Below are positions 6,876-17,144 of a DNA stretch of 64,000 bases, piece by piece. Source of the DNA: Candidatus Cloacimonadota bacterium (GTDB lineage Bacteria; Cloacimonadota; Cloacimonadia; Cloacimonadales; Cloacimonadaceae); NCBI GenBank assembly GCA_018433885.1, contig JAHDQK010000019.1, positions 1 through 64,000 of the forward strand. Direction: 5' to 3'. Under the pieces are notes generated by a model. The model worked only from the letters and a program-made list of their open reading frames with translations. It ran no database searches and was not told the DNA's origin. Each line of letters starts with the position of its first letter. Position 1 is the first letter of the stretch. The translations under genes were made by a program, and so were the position numbers.

Positions 6876-9800
6876 ATGATTGAATTAATAAGGAAGAAAT
6901 GCAAGCAGGGTGACATTGTTAAAATCACTCTTGATGGTGGCCGCGAGATTACTGGCGCATTGGATGAGATTAGTTCTGAACATCTGACTTTGGTGGTAGA
7001 TAAGAACCCCGTAGTGCTGACACACAAGATAATAGTTCTATTCGAAATCGTAAAGAAGATGGAAATCTCACAACCCGCAACTATTCCAATTCCTGATCAA
7101 ACCCAAATAAAGCCCACAAAATCAGAAATCACTCCAACAGATAAGGCAGATAAATTAGTTTCAGTTAACCATACATCACTTATTCAGCCCTCGCTCAACG
7201 TTCAAAAAGAAACAAAAGATTTCACCATAGAACGTATTACAAACTACAGTGAGGCACTCTCATATTGTTCTTATCTTGATGATTTCGAAATACACAATAA
7301 GGTCACTTCACTTGATTTCAAATTTGGAAACGCTTCCGAAAACAAGACCAGCATAGACAAAAAACTTCAGCGTTTATCCTCAATTTATGTGAGTTACCAG
7401 AAAGACCCTGAAATCAACTTGATTCAACCCGCTATTGCGGAGATTAACAGCTTATTCGCTGATAATCCTGGTAATACGGACCTTGCGTGGAACTATTTCA
7501 TTTTGTCTTGCATCAATGGTGATCATGAAACAGCGTTTAATTGCCTTCATACTTATGCGTTGAGGTCTGCAAATTCCGATCTAACGTCCTGGCAGGATTA
7601 TTATATCTATTTAATTGGACAAACAAGATTCTACGAAAAACTTGAGGAATTGATCAGGCACTGCAAGAGCATAGTGAAAGAAAATACTCAGTTAGTTGAA
7701 TTCTCGCGTAAGGCATTAAGTTACATGCTATATAAAAGCAAGATGAATACTGCTATTGAATCGGTTCTTGGGATTAATGACAACAATCTTCTCGCAACTG
7801 CTAAAGAGCTTATTGATAAAGTGCCTAGAAAAAGCATCTATTCAGCTGCACCGATCTCGCCCCGGCAACCATTAAAACGGATACCTTCAAAACCACAAGC
7901 ACAAAAAAGGCAGTTTTACAACCTTACTGAAGAAATAAATTATGCAGTTAGCAACGGTGATATTGAAGCTATCGACTCATTATATAGTCGATACAAATCA
8001 CGAACTGATGCCACAAAACTAATCCAAATAGGAACTGCCTACCAGCGCTTAGGGCAATATGGAAAAGCCATTCAATTGTTCAATTATGGTTTGGAGCATT
8101 TTCCTGACAAAGAGGTGGGATTCATAACATCTCGTGTCCAGTTATATGAACTACAAAATGAATGGACTCTAGCGGATGGCGATTATAAGCGACTTTTAGA
8201 GATAAATGGAGATACAGAATCTAAGAGGAAAAATTATAATTTTCAAAGAGCGCGAGTACTTCTAAAAGACAGGGCTCTCGAAAAAGCTAGGAATATTCTA
8301 TACGAGTTGAATAAAAAATACCCAACTGATACTGGGATAGCAAATGCTCTAGCTGAAGTCGACAAAGTAAAAGAAGATATTGCTTCTGGTACTGACCAAT
8401 ATATTGAGATTCCCATAATAGATATAGGCGATGATCAGGTTGAGATTATTAGCCCCATGTTAAGGTTTGATATTGAGGAGTGCGACTATAGAGATGAAAG
8501 CATAATAAAACAAGGCAACAAGCCGACTATCGATGATGCAATACGCTTAAAATCTAGAGCCATGACTAGTATCAAAGATCAAGTTGAGATGTCCGAAAGG
8601 TATCCAATTTTCCTTGAGGCGGCCAAAGCTTATAATGACTTGAATCCTGGCAGCTATGATCCAACAGATATTTACGAGTTGTTGGCTAGATATGCAGCCT
8701 TAAGAGCAGGAACAATATTCTCTGATTTAAAGAAACAACTCCTAATGATAAACAAAACTATTGATCCTCAAACCGCGCAGTTGAAAGCAGATACTGCTTC
8801 GAGTTATTATTTAGAAAGCGTTAACCTGCAGGCTATGGTGAAGCCAGAAAATATGTTGTTACCATTAACTAATCATTTAAAAATCCAGATGGCTGTCCTA
8901 CTGTATAGACTAAACAAATCTATTACTGAGGAAATATTCTCTGGCAATTTTAATGCTATATATAAATCCTGTATAGCATCTAAAATATCAGAATTGAATG
9001 AACTTGCATACAAATCAGTTGTGACAATTGGGTCTACTAATGTGCTTGCATGGAATAAACTTGCTTCAATTCAGGGTGGCAGCAAAGTATTTTACGGCAT
9101 GATATCAACCGTAAATCAGCGGCTTGTCCCCTATCAGTATCTAAGCACACTATCTGGTACTGAACTAACCACAAATGACCTTCCTGGTGATGCCCTTAGA
9201 AAGGTTTTTCAGGCAAGAAAGAGTCAAAATGAGCAATTTGTCGAGTTAACAAAATCTCCTAAGCTTATAGACTTCAGACCCCAGAATATTAGTAACATAG
9301 AGAACATTATTCAGGAATTGGAGAAATTCAGAGCCCTATATTTTGAATCTGATTTAGTGATATTGGAGAAGCTGAAGTATATTGTGAATATTTTCAAGCC
9401 TTATGAAACAAGAGGTGCCAACGAAAGAGTATCAATAATCGTTAAGGTACGTTCAGAGATATTCAGTATCATCGAGTTCATTGAGAGTAACCCAACTTAT
9501 TGGGGGCGAGTCGCGTTTTTCCCAATTCTACAGTCATGGAAGAAAAGCATTCTGAAACTTGAGTCTGAGAGAATCCAATCAGTCATTCCAAGACTGTCAG
9601 TTAACGTAGATCCTCAAGTATATCGTAGAGACAACACCCTAGTGTCAATCAATGTGGTTATTCAAAATACTGGACAGGCAACGACGGACAATCATGCGAT
9701 AAAAATAGAGTTACTGGATAATGAGAAAGGTACTCTATTCAATACTAGCGAAAAAAGCTTCAATCAGGAGCTACATGTTGATGATCATCACTATTATCAA

Positions 9801-11174
9801 TACCAGGCAGAAGTGCCAGTTAATCACAAGGGATCATTGTTTTTAAGAGTAGCTCCATCATTTTCATATCAAGGTTCAGACAATCAGCAAGCTTCTTTTG
9901 AGTTTACGATTTCACCTCAAGATTCGTTCGATTTAAAAGTTGAAGATATAAAATGGAATTATCTTAACATTCCCGATAAACACATGTTTAAGGGCAGAGA
10001 AAAGGATATAAGTAAAGTAACCACCCATGTTCAATCACCTGAAAGATCTCTTTCCTACATCCTATTTGGTCTGACCAGAACTGGTAAGACCTCTATCCTC
10101 AAATATCTTAAATCTGAGTTATACGGGTTGAAAATAACGTCGTCTGGGCAACCTTACCATTTATGTCCTATTAGGTGGGATTTTGATCAAGCTGCCGCCC
10201 AAAACAATGCAAGAGATCTTTGGAGGTACCTGATCAATACAACTATACTACAAGAAATTAATACTCTCCGTGAAACAGGAGACTTATACTCGCAGCTCCC
10301 TCAGATCAATAAACTAGATAACCCAAGATTCAAGGATTTAGGTGAGATACTATCTTTAATCCATGCCAGTGGATTTTATCCAGTATTCCTCATAGACGAG
10401 TTTTCTCACATAATAAACATGATTAAAAAGAAACTCATTGATTCCAGTTTCTTAGCACAACTTAGATCATACGCTTTGGAAGGCAAGGCATCGTTTATTT
10501 TTGCCGGAACTTATGATATAAATAACCTCGTCACTGATCCAGAATTTGGCATAACCGGGCAATTTGCGAATGTTATAAAAATGAAAGTATCAAAAATCAA
10601 TAAGCAAGCTGCTGCAGAGCTTATACATGCTATGGGCGATAAACTGCAGTTTACAGATTTAGCCGTAAAACACATACTTGAGTTATCTTTCTGTATTCCG
10701 TATTTTATCCAGATTATCTGTTACCACTGTGCAAAATATGCGCTTGAAAACGAAATTACATATATCGGGTATCCAGAGGTTGAAGAAGTGGTGAAGATTC
10801 TATCGGGAGAAAATGAAAATGACCCAGATTCAGTGATACAAAGACTTGAGGCCGAAAGATTCTCAAATAATCTACTGTCATCAGCAGATCCACCAGAAAC
10901 CAGTGCTCTACTGGCAACAATCGCACATTCCAATTATCCATTCACCCCTTACCATGAGATTATCAGGATCTGGGGCGAGCATAAAATCAAGGAGTTTCAG
11001 AGCGTAGTTGCACAAACCCTGGATACATTGGTCGATAAGGAAATTCTCTTGAGGAAAGAAGAAGAAGGTGAGTTCTATTTCAAAATAAGTGTTGGATTGT
11101 TTGAGCGATGGCTTCGGAAAGAAATCCCAAATCTCAACTATGCATTGGATAAACTACACAAGATTACCGAGTAA
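6876..11174 (+). CDS. Multidomain Sm-like/TPR/Ig-like/AAA ATPase
   Basis: A 1,432-aa cytoplasmic protein with no named family. Visible order: residues 1-60 resemble an LSm/Hfq-type barrel (GDIVKITLDGGREITGAL, then HLTLVVDKN). A low-complexity linker follows, then helical TPR-like repeats at about 380-500 (IQIGTAYQRLGQYGKAIQLF) and a long helical region. Residues about 905-1,015 form an Ig/CARDB-like beta region (VSINVVIQNTGQAT). Residues about 1,040-1,250 are an AAA/STAND-type NTPase: FKGREKDI, Walker A FGLTRTGKTSILK near 1,063, and Walker B PVFLIDEFSHI near 1,171. The C-terminus is winged-helix-like. TPR plus NTPase architecture is typical of STAND-like phage sensors. The next gene, 11 nt downstream, is another NTPase with the same GRxKxL-type opening, so the two may act as a pair. 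The gene is AT-rich compared with host genes. Confidence 0.8.
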   Translation: MIELIRKKCKQGDIVKITLDGGREITGALDEISSEHLTLVVDKNPVVLTHKIIVLFEIVKKMEISQPATIPIPDQTQIKPTKSEITPTDKADKLVSVNHTSLIQPSLNVQKETKDFTIERITNYSEALSYCSYLDDFEIHNKVTSLDFKFGNASENKTSIDKKLQRLSSIYVSYQKDPEINLIQPAIAEINSLFADNPGNTDLAWNYFILSCINGDHETAFNCLHTYALRSANSDLTSWQDYYIYLIGQTRFYEKLEELIRHCKSIVKENTQLVEFSRKALSYMLYKSKMNTAIESVLGINDNNLLATAKELIDKVPRKSIYSAAPISPRQPLKRIPSKPQAQKRQFYNLTEEINYAVSNGDIEAIDSLYSRYKSRTDATKLIQIGTAYQRLGQYGKAIQLFNYGLEHFPDKEVGFITSRVQLYELQNEWTLADGDYKRLLEINGDTESKRKNYNFQRARVLLKDRALEKARNILYELNKKYPTDTGIANALAEVDKVKEDIASGTDQYIEIPIIDIGDDQVEIISPMLRFDIEECDYRDESIIKQGNKPTIDDAIRLKSRAMTSIKDQVEMSERYPIFLEAAKAYNDLNPGSYDPTDIYELLARYAALRAGTIFSDLKKQLLMINKTIDPQTAQLKADTASSYYLESVNLQAMVKPENMLLPLTNHLKIQMAVLLYRLNKSITEEIFSGNFNAIYKSCIASKISELNELAYKSVVTIGSTNVLAWNKLASIQGGSKVFYGMISTVNQRLVPYQYLSTLSGTELTTNDLPGDALRKVFQARKSQNEQFVELTKSPKLIDFRPQNISNIENIIQELEKFRALYFESDLVILEKLKYIVNIFKPYETRGANERVSIIVKVRSEIFSIIEFIESNPTYWGRVAFFPILQSWKKSILKLESERIQSVIPRLSVNVDPQVYRRDNTLVSINVVIQNTGQATTDNHAIKIELLDNEKGTLFNTSEKSFNQELHVDDHHYYQYQAEVPVNHKGSLFLRVAPSFSYQGSDNQQASFEFTISPQDSFDLKVEDIKWNYLNIPDKHMFKGREKDISKVTTHVQSPERSLSYILFGLTRTGKTSILKYLKSELYGLKITSSGQPYHLCPIRWDFDQAAAQNNARDLWRYLINTTILQEINTLRETGDLYSQLPQINKLDNPRFKDLGEILSLIHASGFYPVFLIDEFSHIINMIKKKLIDSSFLAQLRSYALEGKASFIFAGTYDINNLVTDPEFGITGQFANVIKMKVSKINKQAAAELIHAMGDKLQFTDLAVKHILELSFCIPYFIQIICYHCAKYALENEITYIGYPEVEEVVKILSGENENDPDSVIQRLEAERFSNNLLSSADPPETSALLATIAHSNYPFTPYHEIIRIWGEHKIKEFQSVVAQTLDTLVDKEILLRKEEEGEFYFKISVGLFERWLRKEIPNLNYALDKLHKITE

Positions 11175-11185
11175 ATGGAGGAATA

Positions 11186-12787
11186 GTGGGCAAGTTTAAC
11201 CCAAGCTCAATAGTAACTGATCCAGAATTTCTGTTTGGGAGGAAGAAGCTGCTTGATGATGCATGCGAAGGTATTCTAAGCGGTTCATCATTCTTTGTGT
11301 GGGGAGAAAGAAGAAGCGGTAAGACGTCATTCCTTAATTGCTTAAACAGAGAATTGTCTGATTCCCCGGGTGTCATTTCCATATTGATAGATTTCAAGTC
11401 GTTGACATTCATCACACGTACTGCCGATGCGTATAGATGGATTTCCTCGATGCTGCTAAATGCTGCTTTATGTATAAACGAGAGTATTGAATTAAGAGTG
11501 TTTGATCTCTCGATTTACAAGATGGATACTGAATACGACTATTATGAGTTACTCAAGAGCGTCGGAGATAGCGAGTGTGTTGCTGGGCTGTTGGATAGAG
11601 TTATTCAAGCTATAAGTAGTGCAATGGAAATAAAGCGTTTTGCTGTGCTTATTGATGAATATGAGCACTTGTTTGAGCGCACATTCGGCGAAGCAAACGG
11701 ATTTATGTACATCCGAAGTTTAGCATCTGATCCAAAGTTCTTATTTAGTTATGTTCTGTCTGGATCAATACACTGGCGTTATATGAGTAGTGCTATAGGA
11801 AGTCCTGAGCTAAACAACAGCATTACGAAGTATCTGCAACCCCTAAAATGGGATGACTTCCAAGCCTTTTATAGCTACGAATTGAGTACGCTAGATGCCG
11901 GAGCTAAGAAAGAAATCATTATCGATTTAGCATCCACTATCCATTCTCAATCTGGTGGGATACCATTCTATGCCAAAGTAATCGCAAGCGGATTGATGGA
12001 TGAAATTGATAAAGAGGAGCTATTCTCTGTACTAAGCCAATACTTTGATGAAAGGTACAAGAATATGTTGCGTAACTGTGGATGCAAGTCACTAAATGAA
12101 GTCAAATGCATGATAGATAACAAGGCAAGCCAGTATAGTGAGTTTCTAAGATTGGGCATTATCAAAAAAGATGGCGATCAAGCAGAGTTCAATGGAGACT
12201 ATTGGAAATCATATCTTGATCAAAAAGAAATTGAAGCTGATGCTGGAATTCATCATTTGGAAAATGAGATACTTAAAAAGCGTATCGAAGTTGAAAGATT
12301 GATAGGAAGGATAAACCTTAATCAGTGGAATTTAGCATCTGAGGAACTGTTTGTAAGATGCGTTGATGACTATAAGGACTATGATATGCTAAGCACGATG
12401 TGCCTAGATGAAAGCGATTTTATATGTTTTGCGGGTGCGATGTTCAAGATATTCTATGAGAGGACTGCCAATACAATTATGGATGAGCTGAAGCATCGTC
12501 CGGTTCAAAAAAATCGAGAATCTCTTCCCAAAATGATCCGGTCACACGAATTCATGATTGACGTTGGATCGATTAGGCACAACTTCGGAGGCCATAAAAC
12601 GTCATCACCTTTCTGGAACAGCTTAAACGGAAGCCTTAGTAAGGCTGATCTGTTGATGAAGTATTTGGGAAAGAAGCTTGAGCCTGCTCCGCATGAATAT
12701 CTGATTTTTCAATCCAGGTTATTGGCAGCAGCTATTGAATACTTGAATAAGGTTATTCAGATTCAGTCAGATATTACCCTGAGTTAG
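11186..12787 (+). CDS. AAA ATPase with HEPN-like C-terminal domain
   Basis: A 533-aa protein starting at GTG with GGAGG just upstream. The N-terminal AAA_16-type domain has FGRKKLL, Walker A GERRSGKTSFL near residue 40, and Walker B AVLIDEYEHLF near 151. After a winged-helix-like middle and a short coiled coil (about 355-380), residues about 385-533 form a helical bundle containing IRHNFGGHK. This is an R-x5-H pattern like the catalytic motif of HEPN ribonucleases. HEPN domains joined to STAND-like NTPases are known abortive-infection effectors that cut RNA. The reading here as a phage- or partner-triggered RNase is inference. It sits 11 nt after the TPR-ATPase gene and 13 nt before the SNF2 helicase gene. 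Confidence 0.75.
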   Translation: MGKFNPSSIVTDPEFLFGRKKLLDDACEGILSGSSFFVWGERRSGKTSFLNCLNRELSDSPGVISILIDFKSLTFITRTADAYRWISSMLLNAALCINESIELRVFDLSIYKMDTEYDYYELLKSVGDSECVAGLLDRVIQAISSAMEIKRFAVLIDEYEHLFERTFGEANGFMYIRSLASDPKFLFSYVLSGSIHWRYMSSAIGSPELNNSITKYLQPLKWDDFQAFYSYELSTLDAGAKKEIIIDLASTIHSQSGGIPFYAKVIASGLMDEIDKEELFSVLSQYFDERYKNMLRNCGCKSLNEVKCMIDNKASQYSEFLRLGIIKKDGDQAEFNGDYWKSYLDQKEIEADAGIHHLENEILKKRIEVERLIGRINLNQWNLASEELFVRCVDDYKDYDMLSTMCLDESDFICFAGAMFKIFYERTANTIMDELKHRPVQKNRESLPKMIRSHEFMIDVGSIRHNFGGHKTSSPFWNSLNGSLSKADLLMKYLGKKLEPAPHEYLIFQSRLLAAAIEYLNKVIQIQSDITLS

Positions 12788-12800
12788 TTAGAGTCTATAC

Positions 12801-15800
12801 ATGAAAATCGCGGTTAATCAAATCATTTCCAGCCCCCTCTTCAACGAACCCATGAGGGTTGTAACCATTACTCCTGGGGGCAACGAAGTATACGTCTTAG
12901 GCTTGGTAGGGACAAAAAGCCAAAGATTTAGGCAGGTCAATCTTACTGTCTCCCAGATTGAAGATCTTGAAATCATAGATAGCGCATACACATACGCTGG
13001 GAATGCCAATCTCCTCAGGCTCGGGTTGCAAGCCTATATACTTGGTATCGCATACGAGTTCGACCCCTATTTTGGCCTATCCATATCCAAAGTTGATCCC
13101 CTACCCCATCAGCTTGAAGCGGTATATGATTACTTTCTCAAGCTTGCCAGGATAAGGTTTCTATTAGCTGATGATGCGGGAGCCGGAAAAACCATCATGG
13201 CAGGTCTGTTGATCAAGGAGCTGAAACTGCGTGGTTTGGCTGATAGAATCCTGATCGTATGCCCCTCCAATCTCTCCTTCCAGTGGCAACGCGAGCTCTT
13301 GGAGAAGTTCGACGAGAAATTCACCGTGCTCAAAGGCTCAAACATCCGCAACCAATTCGGTTCGAACCAATGGCTGGAGCATAATAGGATAATTACTTCG
13401 TTGGATTTGGCAAAACGGGAAGACATTCTGCCAGGTTTAAAACAATCTCATTGGGATCTGGTGATTGTTGACGAAGCACACAGGATGTCCTGCTCCACGG
13501 GTGGCAAGACAGCCAGGTATCAACTAGGTGAATACTTGCGAGACATTACGGATCATTTGGTTCTCTTGACCGCCACACCGCACAAGGGAGATCCCGAGAA
13601 CTTCACTTACTTCCTGCAGCTTCTGGATAAGGACGTTTTTGCTGATGTAAAGTCTATCCGCCATGCCATGGAAAACCAAAGAGCCCCTTTCTACCTGCGC
13701 AGAACCAAGGAAGCAATGGTCTATTTCCCAGAGAGAGACAGCGCCGGAAACTGGCTACAAGCTAAGATATTCACCAAGAGGATAACCCAGACTATTGCTT
13801 TCCAGATAGACGGTGCGGAATTTGATCTCTACAGAAACATCACCAACTACGTTAAGCGACAAAGCGCTTTGGCTGCCGCAGATGGTAGCAATCCAAGAGC
13901 AAAGGCCATCGGCTTCCTTATGTCCATGTATCAAAGGAGATTGGCTTCCAGCACCTATGCTATGCGCAAGAGCCTGATAAACAGGGCAAATCGCCTTGAA
14001 GACGCCTTGAAGGATGCCTATAAACTGGCTAATCAGGCACCTCCAACAATTCCGGATGAAGAAGAATGGGAAGAGATGGAGGAGTATGAAAGAGAGAAGC
14101 TGGAGCAGATATTGGAGGCGATGTCTCTTGTTGAGAATAAAGAACTGGTGAAGGCTGAGATTGCCGATTTGCGTGCTTTTGCCAAAGAAGCCGAAGCAGT
14201 GGAGCTAGCCAACCAGGAAGCTAAGCTGGCTAAGCTCAGGTTTCTGCTCCAACAAGAGGGATTCTTCGAGCATAAGGACAGACGCCTTTTGATCTTCACC
14301 GAGTTCAAGGATACACTCTATTACTTAGAGGAAAAGCTCAAGTCCTGGGGCTTTGCGGTTGGCTGCATCCATGGCAGCATGAAACCAGGTTCTCGTAACG
14401 AGCCCGGGACTAGGCTTCACTCAGAGCAGATGTTCAGAGAAGGGCAGATCCAGATTCTACTCGCCACAGAAGCTGCTGGAGAAGGCATCAATCTCCAAGT
14501 CTGTAACATTATGTTCAATTACGATATCCCCTGGAATCCCAACCGTCTGGAGCAGAGGATGGGACGTATCCACCGTTATGGACAGAAGAAGGATTGCCTG
14601 ATCTTCAACTTCGTGGCTGAAAATACCATTGAAGGCATGGTTCTGAAGAAGCTGCTGGAAAAACTCCAAAATATCCGGGATGCCTTGGATGATGATGCTG
14701 TGTTCAATGTGGTGGGTGAGGTAATGCCCTCTGATCAGATAGAACGCATATTAAGAGATTATTATGCAGGGAAGCTGGGAGATGCTGACCTGGAACTCAG
14801 GATTCTGCAAAACGTGGATGAAGACCGCTTCCGGGCAATCTGCCAGAATGCCTTGGAAGGACTTGCATCCAAGAAGCTGAATCTTAGCATGCTCATCGAG
14901 CGCAGAGCCCTCGCCCAAGAAAGAAGAGTAGTACCCGAGACCATCCACAGATTCATCAATGAAACTGCTAAAATTGCAAGTTTCACAATCAAGGATCATC
15001 CCAGCCTAGCACATAGCTTTGATCTTGGTAAAACTCCCGCGCATCTGAAATCATTCGAATCGGAGCCGGATTGGAAATTACCTGCCATGGCCAACCAATA
15101 TCCCCGCTGTACCACAGACAGAACTACTTCAGAGAAACATAATCTGGAGTGGGTTACTCCCGGACATCCTTTGTTTGAAGCTCTCAGACGCTTTACAGAG
15201 AGTAAGGCAAGAAAGGATCTAGCCAACGGTGCCGCCTACTACTCACTGCAACATTCAGAGCCAGTAAGGTTGGATTTTTACCGGGCCAGAATAGTGGATG
15301 GCTTGGGCATCGTAATCCATGAGCGCCTTTTCGTGGTAGAAATTGCTGAGTATAAAGAGCCGATCTTGCGAGAACCCACCATTATCGGAGATTTTATAGC
15401 TGCAGAATCAGAGATTGAACTGCCAGCAGTTGCATTCTCTGAGGAAGCCCTCAATTGGCTAAATGATAATGCCTTCATGCCTTTCCTGAATGAAATCAAA
15501 GCAGAACGGGAAGATGAGATAAAGCGGGTTGAGAAACACGTTGAGCTTTCCCTAACGGAGATCATCGGTAAAGCAGATCAGGAAATTGGTAAGCTGGAGG
15601 ATGAGATAAAACTAGGGGTCGCCGGAGCCGAAGGTCGCTTGGCAATAGCTGAAAACCACCAGGCCAATATGATCGCCCGCCGGGAGAAAAGAAGAAAAGA
15701 GCTTCAACAACAGAAGTCACTCACCTTGCAGGGCGTTGAACGTATCACCAGTATTGTGGTGCTTCCTCACCCCGAAGCCCAGTCCGATTCCTTGAAGAAT

Positions 15801-16199
15801 CTGAAGCCAAATTATGAAACTGAGGCAATTGCCATGAAAGTGGTTATGGAATATGAGGAATCGAGCGGCAGAAAGGTCTTTGATGTCCATGAAAAGAATC
15901 TCGGTTACGATATCACCAGCCTTGACGTATCCTCTGGAGAACTGCGCCTTATCGAAGTAAAAGGGATTGGAGCAGAATCCGGCACCATTATCCTTACTCC
16001 CAATGAAAGAAGAGTTGCCGAGGATAGGCCGGACTGTTTCTGGCTCTATGTGGTAACCAACTGCAATACTGCACCGCAACTTCAAGCTCCAATACTAAAC
16101 CCTGCCCAGTATCAATGGAATGAAGTGAAGAAAGTACAGCATTATACGATAAGCACGGCGAAGATAGTCGAAGGTAATAGGAATGGCACTAGGATTTAA
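12801..16199 (+). CDS. SNF2-family helicase with C-terminal DUF3883 (DrmD-like)
   Basis: A 1,132-aa DNA translocase of the kind found in DISARM (DrmD) and DUF1156/DUF499 modules. Visible features: PHQLEAVYDYF Q-like motif, Walker A DDAGAGKTIM near residue 128, DEAH box VIVDEAHRMS, LLTATPHKGDPENF motif III, and C-terminal helicase motifs (LIFTEFKDTL, LLATEAAGEGINLQ, RMGRIHRYGQK). A long coiled segment (about 905-960) follows. The end is a DUF3883 nuclease-like domain (NLGYDITSLD, then LRLIEVKGIG), which resembles a D-ExK restriction fold. The start is the ATG at 12,801; no strong Shine-Dalgarno is visible, consistent with coupling to the gene ending 13 nt before. The 3' end overlaps the next gene by 17 nt. 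Base composition is visibly richer in GC than the two ATPase genes upstream. Confidence 0.9.
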   Translation: MKIAVNQIISSPLFNEPMRVVTITPGGNEVYVLGLVGTKSQRFRQVNLTVSQIEDLEIIDSAYTYAGNANLLRLGLQAYILGIAYEFDPYFGLSISKVDPLPHQLEAVYDYFLKLARIRFLLADDAGAGKTIMAGLLIKELKLRGLADRILIVCPSNLSFQWQRELLEKFDEKFTVLKGSNIRNQFGSNQWLEHNRIITSLDLAKREDILPGLKQSHWDLVIVDEAHRMSCSTGGKTARYQLGEYLRDITDHLVLLTATPHKGDPENFTYFLQLLDKDVFADVKSIRHAMENQRAPFYLRRTKEAMVYFPERDSAGNWLQAKIFTKRITQTIAFQIDGAEFDLYRNITNYVKRQSALAAADGSNPRAKAIGFLMSMYQRRLASSTYAMRKSLINRANRLEDALKDAYKLANQAPPTIPDEEEWEEMEEYEREKLEQILEAMSLVENKELVKAEIADLRAFAKEAEAVELANQEAKLAKLRFLLQQEGFFEHKDRRLLIFTEFKDTLYYLEEKLKSWGFAVGCIHGSMKPGSRNEPGTRLHSEQMFREGQIQILLATEAAGEGINLQVCNIMFNYDIPWNPNRLEQRMGRIHRYGQKKDCLIFNFVAENTIEGMVLKKLLEKLQNIRDALDDDAVFNVVGEVMPSDQIERILRDYYAGKLGDADLELRILQNVDEDRFRAICQNALEGLASKKLNLSMLIERRALAQERRVVPETIHRFINETAKIASFTIKDHPSLAHSFDLGKTPAHLKSFESEPDWKLPAMANQYPRCTTDRTTSEKHNLEWVTPGHPLFEALRRFTESKARKDLANGAAYYSLQHSEPVRLDFYRARIVDGLGIVIHERLFVVEIAEYKEPILREPTIIGDFIAAESEIELPAVAFSEEALNWLNDNAFMPFLNEIKAEREDEIKRVEKHVELSLTEIIGKADQEIGKLEDEIKLGVAGAEGRLAIAENHQANMIARREKRRKELQQQKSLTLQGVERITSIVVLPHPEAQSDSLKNLKPNYETEAIAMKVVMEYEESSGRKVFDVHEKNLGYDITSLDVSSGELRLIEVKGIGAESGTIILTPNERRVAEDRPDCFWLYVVTNCNTAPQLQAPILNPAQYQWNEVKKVQHYTISTAKIVEGNRNGTRI

Positions 16200-17103
16200 A
16201 CAAAGAAATGCAATAAGGAAGCTTGCGGAGATACTTACCAATTTCTTGCCAGCGTCAGGTAATCCAATGTGGAAAGGACACGTTAATTTTGGTTCTGTAG
16301 CTACAAAACTCGGATTATCAGAATACTGGCATGGTGGAAGTAAGCTTCCTGCCATAATCTATCTGCTCGAAAACACATACGAGAGAAAAAGAAGTTGCTT
16401 TCAAAACTTGATAGAAGCAGTCGTATTAGAAGGGAAAACCTATAGAAACAACAAGGGTAATCCATTGTTAAGGAATGAGGTTGACGAACTGAATAAATGT
16501 CTGCTTGAGTTGGAGTTTAAGTTTCCCGATCTACATGATCCTAAGTTTCTGGAGTCTCTTGAAGATACTTTGTCCACAATCATTAAAACTCCTGTAGAAG
16601 GGTCAGTTGAGACAAGATACCGACAACAGTTGTATGAACTTAAGACAGAATTTTATGATCTTTCTAAGCTTGACAATCGGCAGGATGCAGGATATAGATT
16701 AGAAAAATTATTGAGCAGATTGTTCGAAACTTCAGGGCTAAATTCACGCTCTCCCTTTAAGGTTTGTGGTGAGCAGATAGATGGATCTGTCGAGATAGAT
16801 ACTAACACATATCTAATTGAGGTTAAGTGGACAAAGAAACCCATAAACGAAAGTGACCTATTGGTTTTCAGAGGTAAGGTAGAGGGTAAAAGCAGTTTTA
16901 CACGAGGGATGTTTTTATCGATTAACGGTTTTACCGAAGAAGCAATAACTGCAATTACGACTGGGAAACAACCAAACTTCTTTTTGCTAGACGGGTATGA
17001 CCTAACTACGGTGCTAGAAGAGAAGTGCTCATTAGGTGAATTACTAAGACATAAAATCAGAAAGCTTGCCGAGGAAGGATCTGTCTATGTTAGGCTTCCT
17101 TAG
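16183..17103 (+). CDS. Mrr-like restriction endonuclease
   Basis: A 306-aa protein. Its C-terminal half has the Mrr/REase signature: RLEKLLSRLFETSGL, then Asp in CGEQIDGSVEI and Glu-x-Lys in YLIEVKWTKKP at about residues 200-225. This is the PD-(D/E)xK metal-binding arrangement. The N-terminal half is helical and may recognise DNA or a partner. Its ATG lies inside the last codons of the SNF2 helicase gene (17-nt overlap), so translation is probably coupled. Downstream is a UvrD-like helicase after 41 nt. Expected role: double-strand cleavage within the defence system. Whether it spares DNA modified by the methylase two genes downstream cannot be read from sequence. It is more AT-rich than the helicase gene. 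Confidence 0.83.
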   Translation: MALGFKQRNAIRKLAEILTNFLPASGNPMWKGHVNFGSVATKLGLSEYWHGGSKLPAIIYLLENTYERKRSCFQNLIEAVVLEGKTYRNNKGNPLLRNEVDELNKCLLELEFKFPDLHDPKFLESLEDTLSTIIKTPVEGSVETRYRQQLYELKTEFYDLSKLDNRQDAGYRLEKLLSRLFETSGLNSRSPFKVCGEQIDGSVEIDTNTYLIEVKWTKKPINESDLLVFRGKVEGKSSFTRGMFLSINGFTEEAITAITTGKQPNFFLLDGYDLTTVLEEKCSLGELLRHKIRKLAEEGSVYVRLP

Positions 17104-17144
17104 AAAATCAAAAAATGGTGTAACTATTACTAGGTGGATTAGAA

